From Capitulum mitella (Eukaryota > Arthropoda > Thecostraca > Pollicipedomorpha > Pollicipedidae), in NCBI GenBank assembly GCA_030062745.1, contig CP099844.1, forward strand, positions 24,304,596 through 24,368,595: a stretch of 64,000 bases of DNA. Reading direction: 5' to 3'. The notes below the pieces were generated by a model that was not told the origin of the DNA, did not search any database, and worked only from the letters and a program-made list of their open reading frames with translations. Position numbers and translations under genes: made by a program. Shown here piece after piece: positions 10,001 to 22,000 of this stretch. The stretch's first letter is position 1. Every line of letters begins with the position of its first letter.

Positions 10001-13000
10001 GAACGCGATCAGCGCGTACGACAGCATGAACGGCAGGCCGGTGGCCATGATGGTGATCTTGCGGCCGAGCCGCTCGATGAGCGTGCCGCTGGCCAAGCCG
10101 CCGCACAGCGCGCTCAGCGGCATCAGGCTGCCGATCCAGGAGGCCTGGAACGGAGGAGTTGCCGGTCAGCGGGACCGGAGGGCCATGGTTGACGGAACCG
10201 GAGAGGTTCTGTGATCGGGGCGTCGCTCCGATGTTTTGCTCTCGCGGACTTCGAGCTCGAAGGGTCTACGGTTATGGGTCTAAACGCGGAGTTCACTGTA
10301 CAGTACAATACAAATACTTTACAATACAAATGCAGTACAAATACGGTGCAGCGCAGTACTGTGCATTCTGGAGGCCGATAGTCAGCTCGTGGCACCCGTT
10401 TCAGATGACGTGGGAGGGTCAGGAGTTAGCGACCATTGTGTTGCAGGGCCAGCGAGTTCGCCTGTAGGAGCATGCCGGCGGGCGTTGGACGGTCTCCAGA
10501 TATGTGGGCCACGGGTTGGAGGGAACGGCGGGCGCCGCGTCACACACCGTCCGCTCCGGCTCGCGACACGCCGGCTCCAGCGGCCGCCCGGCGCCGGTCC
10601 CTTCCCCTGCTGTCGGACTCGGCGGCTGCGCCACTCTGACCGAACCCGGCGACCGCTTTCCAAAGGGTCCGGCGGACATGGTCGTAGCGGCCGACCCCGG
10701 CCGCTTGGGACGCGAAACCGACAGGGCTAACCCCATCAATCAGGCGAGGCGCTGATCCACGGGCGGAAGCCGGACCGGAGCGGGTTCATCGAACGGGCCA
10801 AAACACGGCGCCCGCCGGCGCTGCCACACCAGCGGCCAATTCAATGATGCGAGCGGCGCGCCGCTTCCTCTTTAAGCGCGAGCGGCGACCGCGGGCGGAT
10901 AGCGATCAGCACCGCGTGCCGGCGGTGGTTCCGCCGGCCCCGGGCGCCGGCCCAGCTCGCAGGTCCTGTTGGCAGGCGGCCCGCCCTCTGCGTCTGGTTT
11001 GTACTGGCCCATTCCAGCGGCGCGCTGCGCTCTGGGCGGCAGAAAACGGCCGCGTATCGATCGCCGGTGCCATGCCCGCCCCCTCCTCCCGCGCCCGTCT
11101 AACTCCGGTCACGGGCCGCCGGCGTGGTCAGGCCGCCTGCGGAAGGCCGCGTTATGTCAGCGCCGTTGTGGCGGCCGGCGATGACAGCGGGCCGGAGGCC
11201 CCGCCCGTCTGCGCGCTGTTTTGTCCGGGTTTTGTGGCGGCGGCGGCGGCGGCGGCGGCTGGCGCCCGTCACCGGCTCGTAATAGCTGTCGCGGCGGCGG
11301 GTCGACACCGCTCCCGCCGGCGTTTACGTAACGGGTGGCGTCGTGTCCAGGGTGATCTCGCGGTTTCGGTGTCGTCTGATGGGATGGGGGCGTCGGTTGG
11401 ATGAAGTTCCGAAGCCGCCGGAAGTTCCGGTCCTACGCTAGTGTCGTTCAGAAGATTGTCGACAGCTTACTCCGAACTTGTTTGACGTTGATCGATTGCG
11501 AAACTGTGCCAGATGTCACGATCTACTCACTGGGCTATCAAACCGCGATGGCAAGTGAGCCTCAACGGGACTGCTTGTTAACCAACCCGGCGCACTTTTT
11601 TCACGAGGGAGGCACGCAGCCTCTGACCAGAAGAACCGACAAACGTGTTTACGTTGTGAGGTCGCTGACGCGGCCGGCTGGCTGAGGTGGCCAGCCGTGC
11701 CCCTCCCGCCGTGTTAGCCGCCGCTGCTCACCTGGGTGTCGGTGATCTTGAGCCGGCTGTCGGGCGCCTGCATAGAGTCCAGCGCCGGCGACGTGTAGGC
11801 GGCCGTGAACCCGACCAGCATCGAGCCGATCGATACGGCCAGAGCGGCGATCACCTGCGGGTCGGAGTCACGGATCAGTCACGGCAGAGTCACGGACCGG
11901 TCGCGGCGGGGCCACGGATCGGCCACGTCGGAGTCGCGGACCAGTCATGGACGAGTGACGGATCTGCCATGTGCCATGAGTCATGGCTTTGCCGTGAACC
12001 AGTCGCGGAGGAGTCACGGATCAGTCACGAATCAGTCACGGCCGAGTCGGAACCGAGCGGCGGTTCAGTACTGGCCTGACCATGGCGGAGCCACACAAGA
12101 GGTCCGATGGATTCATTGCAGAGTGGAATCGGAATCGCTGCAAAACATGAGGGCATTGGGGTCATAGGAAGTCGCAGCTAAGTCATAGCCGGGCCACGCG
12201 GTAGTCGAAGTGGCGCTGCGACGCAGGCACAGAGACGTCGTCATTGGACAGGCAGGGACTCAACGACCCTATAGCGATGTGACGAACGAATCGCAAACAC
12301 TCCGGAGACATCCGAGGGCCAATTCGTCGTCACCGTCGCCCGTTGTGGTCTGCGCAGAGCCATAAACACGGCACCCGTTGCCTTCAGGCCGGCCTGTGGT
12401 ACACAGTTTGACAGTCGGCGGGAAGCTGGCCCGCGACGCGTGCGGCGCTCCTTGTCATAGGTCAGCGTTACGTCACGAGCGGCTGCTGGCGCGTCACGGT
12501 CCAGGGTAGGGGTGAGAACGTTACGCACAAGGCCAAGGAAGCACGCCGTCCAGTGCAGGGCTTCTGACTTATCAAGGAACAGCCGGAACGTTGTGACAGT
12601 GGCGCCTGCGACTCAAGTGATATTGCAGGCTATTCAGGCTATTCATCTCAGGCTTCGTGGAATTCTGGTCAGTGTGAACTGCCGTGCAAGAAATGCGCAG
12701 TTTCTGGATGATCCCAAGACGTTCTATCCGCGCGACATCGATCTGGAAGTGACGTCATGGGAGAACTCACACCCGAGAGCCCGCTTCGAGACGGTAGATA
12801 TTGATTGGAGCTCCACGCCGACGTATCAACAGGTGGTTTTGACCGTTCGAGGCTGTTCCGAGATGTTTCCCGCACGGGTTTCCGCCGTGTATGGAACGCA
12901 GTGGAAGGCTACACGCACGAGAACTTGCTTCGGGGCTAACGTCTTTAGATATTAATGGGAAGGAAATTAACAGATGTCCAACATAATGAGTTCCGACTTT

Positions 13001-16000
13001 CTCGATGATATCGGATGACCCGTATACTTTCCAGGGATACATTGAGAACCATGTATGGATTTCTTTTGACGAAGTCACATTACAAATTACAATATTTTTC
13101 CGCACCATTTTAAAACTTTGGGGATGTTATTAGTGTCGCCAATTTCATATGGCTACTGTTCATCGCGGGATAGAACATTATCCCGCCCGAAGTCGTTCAT
13201 GGGTGTAATGGTATGCTTATCTAAATGTTTACGTAACGGTAGCTTCAAACAGCGCCCTTTGATGAACTGGATAAGCTGTTTGAACAGCAAGTGGTCATGT
13301 TTGGCCACACAGGGAATTAGATTGCACGCAGTCTAAAGATTGCCTTCCAGAAATTACGTCTTGTACTGAAGCTTTGTGTCCCTTCGTACAGTAAAGAGCA
13401 AAAAGCGAAATCGGATAGAGGGCAAATGGGGGAAGAAGTCGGTGTTTGCGGCACGATATACGTGCAATGAACTTCAGATGTCTAGTGTCCGGAAGAAAAG
13501 AACTCCATCCTTTACTGTACACTGGCCTTACTTACAACTCCTAGAGACAGCGAACGGCAGCGAGCAGCATTGGTATAGACTTCGGTCGACGGGGTGCCGA
13601 ACATCCGGTGCTTCGACATGGCCGAGTCCGACGCTCGCGTTTCGAGTTTGGAATGCGTCCGCCCGTGCGCGACCATTTCCGCACTGTTCTGCGTGACTCT
13701 CTGAAGATAGGAGCCGAGGAAATCGAGTGCACCAGCCACGGCCCAGAGTTCAACGGGGCGTGCGCCGTCTGCCGGGTCCTCACCTGTCGCAGGGGCAACC
13801 TCCCGCTGGGCTTCGTCGGGGGCGTCTGGGGTTCCTCGGGCAGCAGCAGGTTCGAGACGTACAGCTCGAACTGCTCCTTGTGCGTGTCGTCGTGCAGGAG
13901 GCGCTCGATGACCGGGTTGGTGGCGGCCGTGCTGTCCACCAGCACCTCCGCGTCGGGCGGCGGCGGCGTGTCGGCGCCGCCGCCGCCCCGGCCGTCGTCG
14001 CTCTCCGTCTTGCCCTCGTCGTGCTCTGCGGGGGCCCAGGCCTCCGCCTCGCCGCGGATGTCCGCCTCCTGACCCATCCTGTGCCGAGGCTGGTGGTGTT
14101 CTGGCCGGGTGGCCGACCGGCGCGCCCACCAAGGCTCGGTCGGCGGGCGGCGGCGCGCGCGCGCGTGCCCGTCGGCGATCCGGTTCAAACCGCCCGGCCC
14201 GCCGGCGGTCGATGCCGTCGCCGGCGACTTCGTTGACGTCACCGCCGACGACTGCCAGCCGCCACCGGTGCCGGGTCTGGAACTCTGTTTGGCCGATCCG
14301 ACCCGGCTACACCCCGGCAACACGGCCAGGTGGTACCGCGGACAGCTGGCCTGCGATAAAGCGACCGCCGAACCGCCGCCGCTGCCCCTGGGTCAGCGGG
14401 TCTGGGCACGATGGACGCAAGCCAGCGCTGGTGCTAGCCGGCCGTGCTTTCGGGGATTGTGTCCAGGTCGGCCGTTTTCCGGGAGTTGTACTTGCACAAG
14501 TTTTGTTTGTTTATTCGTTGGTGCTCCGATATGGTCCATGTGTTTCCATATCCCAAATTTCGGTCGTCAGCAAGTGTTGACGAAGTCCCGAGCGACGTCG
14601 GACGGCGCGTTTGGTAATGTTTTTGCGCTGCTGCGATGTTAACTTGCTTGCCGCCGCCGTTCCATTGGTGTTCGCGTGCTACGTTCGCGCGTAGTCAGGG
14701 TCGAGCAGGGCTGACCCAGACAGAAGGCTCATTGTATACCGCACAGGCTGCATGATCCAGGAAAAGGGCTCTTTATTCCTCCCGAGACCGCTTCTTGATG
14801 CTGGACGTTTTCGTTGCCTTCGGCGTTTTCCGCATACGATGTGGTGCAAAATCGCAGCTGGTGCGTTACGGCGCTTCGTTGATAGATGTTACAGTGCGTC
14901 GGAAGGAAATCCACCAGCCTTTTTCTGCCACGTTTTGGCCGAAAGTCGTGGGTTTTATATGTTACCTCTACTGAAGTTATTGTTGCGGATTGGATTGAAC
15001 CACTTTACCTCCCCATTGGAACGTAATGGTAGATCCTGTGAAGGTGAAGCGTGTATTTGGTCCGAAAACTGGAGGTTGTATTAACCCCAATATTGAACGA
15101 CTCTATATGGAGCATCATTATTACCATAAATAAAATACGTACACATAATTGTTTTACTTCTCAGAATATTGCTGGTCGTTTTGGGCACGTACCAAAAAGA
15201 AATTCTTAGGAAAGTAACACAAGTCAGATTGTTCTTAGTCGCTGCCTTGGGGAAACTTTAGAGTTTTCGTATAACCCAGAAGTCTCAGAAGACAGGTTGA
15301 TGTGACGCGTTCCCGGCAAGCTGTTGGTTATTTAGCCTGCGTCCGTCTGTCTGCAAGGCTTCAGCCGGTCGTTCGTGGCGCGTCAACATGTCCACCCAGT
15401 GTGAAGGCTGACTCGCGTCACACGTGGCGCCGTTGAGTTCGTTCAATCCGTTGAAGTCAGGGACGAGGCTGCTGCGGAGAGGTTTCGGGACTTTAACCGG
15501 ACCTGGCGTTGACCCGCGGCAGGGCTCGGTTCGACTGCTGCTCGATCGGCAGGCGGTGTATCTCGAATGCTGCTCAATCCGCAGCGGCTGAACTCGAACG
15601 CTACTCGGTCGGCGGCGGCTGGGCTCGAACGCTGCTCGATCAGCGGGCTACTCTGCTCCGTCTCTGCCCGATCGGCGGCGGCTCGGCTCGAGCGCTGCTC
15701 TGCCGCTTGACGCACCGAGCCTGACTAGTGGTCTATGAGAAGTCGCTGCAGGCGGACTGCCTCAGGACTGGGAGGACGAGTCGATCTGGGTGCACGTGAT
15801 CTGGGTGCACGTGGTTCGTGGACAAAAACGAAAATCTTCCTCTCGATCAGCTCGCCGGTATCGAGGCGCATTACAGGCTGCCCAGAGCAGGACCCTGATT
15901 CCCGTCAGTCCTGGAGGACTCTTGACTCCGACGGAGGACTTTTGTCCCACACAGCGTGCGCTGGGCCCGGTCTTGACTCACGGGAACTGTTGCCACGGAC

Positions 16001-19000
16001 GAAACCGTAGCTCCAGGCATGCCAGCGGCGGCTGTGGTGTGCTGGTGACCGCTCTGTGTTGTGGCAGTTGCCTGCGCCCGCAGACGTCCGCCTCGCGCGC
16101 CCCGGTCCTCTGCCAGACTCGGACGCGTGGTGTGGCCGCGTGCGTACGCGTGCTGTGTTGTGCCGCGCCCGGTCGCTGTGGGCGCGGCCCGCTGCATCGC
16201 TGCGTGTTTCCTCGCGGCTGCGCCGGCGGCGGGTCGCGGCCGCCGTCTGGCGGTCGTCAGTCACGTGACCTCGACGACCCGGCCGGCGGCGGTCACGCGA
16301 TGGACGAGTGACTCGGCCGGCGCGGTCACGTGCCGCCGCCGCTGCCGTCGCATGATCGTCGGCCGGCCGGCGAAGGCGAGGAGCGGTCGATAGTCTGGCC
16401 GGTGAAATCCGCCTCTGTCGGGTCTTGAACCGGCGCACGTGGAAAGTTCCATTCTTGGTGGCCTTTGCGCATGGCGGTGTAATTCGATTAACGCTGGACA
16501 GGATCGGCACCACACATTCAGGGCAATGGTGGGCAGATGACATTGACATTTTTCGAGTCCTTTCTATGCTTCGCCATTGCGATCTTAAATTTTCCCGAGG
16601 TGGGGGAGCATTTGTCCTCGTTACCCCTTCCCCCGCCCCCGTAGCGCCGCCACCAATGCTGAAGACTGGCCCAAGTTTACCGGTTGCATCCGGAACGTGA
16701 GAGTGGTAGAGTTCATGGAGTGTGGGACTGAGATGAAATGTGGACCTCTGGCTTGCAGTTGAGCAGATGAGTCCGCGGTGGGTGGTGGCCTGATCCCGGG
16801 AGAGCGCAGCTCGACAACAACTCGTCCGTAACAGCGAGTCTAATTCAGAGTCCGAGTCCGGTTGCCTTGGGTCCGTGTCTAAGTCATATTTCGCCTTTCC
16901 GATGTGGGGATACCGAGTCCGACCAATACATAAAATCTGAGTCCGGGACAAAAATGCTTGCGTGCGAATCCAAGTCATGCCTGATAAGGCAGGAATATGG
17001 GAGGTGCAGTCCATTAATACTCCTTTATTGTTGTAACGTCATGCCTTGCGAGCTTCTGGCTAGAGAACTACAGTAAGCATCCGGTCCGTATCACTCATCC
17101 TGTCCAGAAGTAGGCGGAATCGATTTAGTGGTGAGAGTTGGAGAAAATTATTGTCTTCTACGAATCCCTGGCACCTGCCAAGCTATTTATACCAAGTATA
17201 ATGTGCGCTATGTGATTTGTATTTTATAAATAGTTAAATGCTTACCTCATATCTGCGTAAGATAAGAACCATGCGTAGAGATAATTTGTTGTTAGCAGTG
17301 CTTGCTTTTCCGATTTTGTCATGTCCCATGCTATGTTACTGTTGCTTCAGCAAGAACCATTATGCTGAGTGATGCTTTCACTGCTCCGTGCACAAGAAAC
17401 AATCGTGAATTTTTCTTCCTTGAATAGTGCAAATGTTTAAGTCTTAAATGTGCAAAAGTCTGTGCTGATTATTAGGGTTGGTTGAGCTGAGATATCAGCT
17501 TGATTGAACACATGTCGTGTATCTATTTGTCTTTTTTCTGAACAAGGTAGTTCTTTTTTCGTCCTTGAACATGAGAACTGTGTCAAGTTTCGGAGCTAAG
17601 CCTGTGATGATGATCGAGTGACGCTCTGAGATATCAATGTACTTCAACCTATGTTGGTTGCATTTGTGCCTTTAATAGAGCAGTTTAAGGTAAATTTGCA
17701 AATGTTTAGGCCAAGTCCGATGCTAACTTTGCTTAGTCTACCTAGTCTGACAAGTCTGACTAGCACTGACTAGTTCTGACCAGGCTTAGTTCCAGTCTGA
17801 GTCCGAATACATTATGAGCCTGAGTCGAGATCCAGTCCTGGAAAATTTTAAATCGGTCTGCATGAGTGCGAGGCCAAAAAGCCTGTGAGTCGCGACTCGG
17901 TCTCAGTCGACTCGGACTCAAACCGAAGTCTGCTGCCCAGACGACAGAGCTGAAGGGACCTTAACGACAACAGCGCTGCGACCGGATGAAATTTGGAAAA
18001 CATTGAGACCACGTGACGTTTCTCGGCATCCAGCATACGCAAGCGCAGTGCCAGATGCAAGCCAAAATCGGGGCACACATGCCTCCTCCCCCCCCCCCCC
18101 CCATGACAAAGTTCATGTGTAACGAGAAGACGGAGCCCGCCCTGTATTGCATCATTTGTATTACAGAGATGTGGTGGAAATGGTGTTATTTTGTGCGCGC
18201 CGTTATCTTTGTAATGTAAACGATGTCACCCTTAAGAAAACAATTACGAATGTAAACTTATTATTGTTTTTCCTTTTGGTTTGCGCATAATCCTGAACCG
18301 TGATGCAGAACATGTGTAATTTATCCGGGGTTTGTCTTGATGTGTAATGTAGGAACAACCCGGCTCTGTTGGCTCAACTTAGGACAGTAGCAGAATTTTC
18401 AGGGGTCCTGTAGGCCGTTGACAGTCTGCTATGAATAGAGTAATAAATCCGAGAGCTGTTTATGGTAACGTGCATTTTGGTGTTCCACATGGCAACTGAA
18501 CATCTAAATGAATGCTGCGAAATGGAGCGTTTCAGCTCCACATTAAACACTTGTATATAAAGCATGGATTACGAATGATCTGCAGTGTTTGTGACGTTGC
18601 TGTCGCAGCATAAATATTCTGAAACTAGCAACAGGCTGAAACCAGGGCACGAAAAGGTCGTGCGTCGTAAGACTTCAATGAAAGTCTGCCGACGTTATTT
18701 GAAGGTTGACTGTGCGCCGATAACAGGCAGGAGGTAGTAGAAATGAAATGAAAAATCTTAAGATGCGGGATGGAATACGATAAAAATCTAGATTGAGCGT
18801 GAAATGTAAGAAGCCCTATCTCAAAATGAGGGTCATGGGGTGACTCAAGCGCTCAGTGAGGCGCATGGGTCGTTCCAGGACAAATTGTACACGGGGATAA
18901 CACCCTCCTGTCTCAGAATTGCGTGAAACTTGGTCCATCGGGTCATCTGGATGCGTTGATTGTTTTTGGAAGTTTGAGCCCAGTCGGGTCACGAGGTCAA

Positions 19001-22000
19001 GTTGTAGAGGTCATGGCCTTTTCAGAGGCCGTGAATGCAGCCGATTACAAAACTGTGCATACCAATGGTGCCAAAATATAGAAATTCGTAAACAACTGTA
19101 TCCCCTGATCCGTAGGGAACTGAAGAATCCAAAAAATATTCTTGGTTTTCTGAGTTCATTATTTCACCTCGTGACCTTGCGATCGTTTTTGAAGTGCGAA
19201 ATTAATTTTCCCCGGATTTTTTTTTTGCTAACAATAGCAGTTTTTTGGTTTTGCTAATGAAAACAAAGCCTGTGGTGTTGTTTGGTATCTCCAGTTACCA
19301 AAATGTGTTTTATTTTCGTTTAAGATAGGTCACAAGGTCAATGACTTTTGTCATGCATGACCCCTAAATTTGTGACAAGCGTTCTTACTCCGAACCATAG
19401 CATATATGAGTGTAAACGGTTGTTTCCGTACTTAACATGCTTCATTCCTTGTTTTAGTTGTTTGACGTCATTCTGACGTTATGCAACTCTATACAAGGTC
19501 ATAGAATGCCATAGGATGGCCCATGAGAATATTGCACCGAACCTGACGAATATGGGTATCACTGGAAAGTTTCTGCTGTGCTGAACATAATGAAGTACTT
19601 CCGTGACATAGTCGGCGTAATCTATCAGAGAAGACCCCTATCTATGGTGAGCAAAAGGTCATGAAGCTCATATTTTGTTGCACAGCATAGCACCGTAACA
19701 TAGCCAAGCTAGGTGACAGATATGGAAGTTACCGCCTTAATAGGCAAGACGAAAGGCGTGAACCTTGTATGACATACAAATAGCGTGGAATGAGTAAATA
19801 CATATAAGAACGGTAGTGACCATTGATCATTTCTGTTGATTATGCACAGCGGTGTTCTTTATTCAGCCATCATCACCCACTGAAAGTACGAATGCTGTTG
19901 TTTCGTCGTCGTTCCTTGCAACTATCCTATGGTACTTTCGCGTCCATTTCATAACTTGTATATTGAGTACGTGCCAGCTATGTCTCTCTTTCCTAACTTA
20001 CTATCCTTCAGTAACGGAAAAGAATTTAAAATTGCTGAGATGAGTCTCACAAAATTTGAATGCATCTGCCGGCGTTAAAATTTGACTGCCGTGTGTGCGT
20101 TGCATGCCAGCCTTCGCCACTGACCGTTTGACGGTTCTTCCGACACCGTCACCCGCGTTTTTTTATAGCAAGCTTCATACAAATGACACTCACAGTTAAC
20201 ACCATGACCTAACCGATGGTGATGGTGGCGATGGTGACCTAACCGATGATGAAAATGAACCTTTTTTGTACCGACCAGCGGAGATGTCACTGAAGTAATG
20301 ATCTTTTTATGGCTGGGTGAGCCGATATCACGCGCGGGATCTGAACTGACTGGAACCTTGCAGCCATGCTAGTATGTCTTAAACAGCCGTAAATAAAATA
20401 ACGCTGTAGTGGTCGGCATTCGTGCACAGCGCGTACTGATGGATTGTACACTGATTGTTCGACCAATGGAACCCTAGTACGGAGTCCTGCACGAGGTAGG
20501 CGTAATTCTGTGAAAAATCGTCAGCAAGGATAACTACCATCACCCAGAGAAGCTGTTTAAAAAAAAAACTCGCCTTGAGCTTTTTCATCGTAGTGGTCGC
20601 GATTTATGTCTCATATAGCCTTGCTATGACTGGACACATACTCGTCCGCCGAAATGATGGTATCCGCCACAGTGCATCGATTTTCCTACGTCCATTGTTC
20701 CTATCTGATCTCGTCTGCGGCCAGGTTAGCAAGCAATGTAAGCTCTCCAGGTAGCTCGGCGCACCCTTCTCTCGGGTGCATTCCGGACAACGTTGCATCA
20801 TGCACTCTTCCTGTTGATGTCGCACTCGCTATGCGCCGTGATGTCTTTACAAGTGATCCGGCTACCCAAACCGTCAGTTTGCAACTTCGGGTTCCGATGC
20901 AAAGCACAGACAAAAACAGGGTGGGTTCCTCCACTGCCCGCGAGAACACATTGCTTTGGTCGCATGCTGGCGAATGTGGAAAAGTCGATTTGGGGGCTGT
21001 TATCGTCTACTTTGTACAATACATGCACTTGCGAGTTTGCAATTGGTGCGTGTGGTACGGGAGATACGGATCCCTTTCTGGCGACGGCAGCAGTCCTTGG
21101 GAGCTGGTAGCAGCCAAAGAAGTACTCCAGCGTATTCAGCAGAGCAGGAGTTTCCAAATGATGCCTATGTATGGTTCAGTATGGTTCGGTGCAATATCCC
21201 TATGGGTCATCCTGTGATCTTATCTGACCTTGCATGAAGTGCTTTAAGGTCAGAATGAGGTCAGACACATTGAAATAAGCATGTTCCTGTACATAGGTAG
21301 CATGTATATAGGTCATGTACATAGGTAGCAATCGTTCGATACCCTTATCGGCTACGGTTCGGTATAAGAACGTTTTTCACAAATTTCAGGATCATACATG
21401 GCATAGGCCATTGATCTTGTGGCCTATATGGAACCAAAGTGAAGAAAATTTTGGTAATTAGAGATGTTAGACAAAATCACAGTCGTTGTTTCTAGCGGAA
21501 TTAGGAAATAAACGTTGAGAAAATTGCTTAATATTAAGCTTGAAAAGGTCACAACATCACGAGGTCAAATATTGACCGCAGAAAAGTAAAAAAAAAAATA
21601 TGTGTTTGAACTCCTCAGTTCCTGACGGTTGTGGCGATATACTGGTTTGTAGATTTTTATATCTTGTTACGGTCTTTATCCAGAATTTTTAGATGGGCTG
21701 CGTTCACGAACCCTGAAAAGGTCACCTCTACAACGTAACCCCTTGACCCGACTGCGTCCAAACTCTTAAAAGAACAATCATTGCAACCAGATGACCCGAA
21801 GGACCAAGTTTCAAGGATCTCTGAGACATGAGGGTGTTGCCTCCCGAACGATTTGTCGTGGAACGCCCCGCACGGATTGTGTCCTTTGAGGCTCATGCTG
21901 TAAGTGCCCTTGTGACAGCTGCGGTCCTTCGCATTAATCAGGAAGCTCGTGAACGTATCATGCATACCCGATTGTTGTCATGTAATAACTCGGCAGTTCT

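Noticed and set aside
15905-17014. 369-codon minus ORF
   Set aside because: The translation changes character several times, contains repeat-derived Ser/Asp runs and has no conserved block.
20654-21217. 187-codon + frame and 119-codon minus frame, the latter next to a frame with a VHDATL-like block
   Set aside because: I considered a DDE-transposase remnant, but one short block is not enough and no second motif or terminal repeat could be placed.
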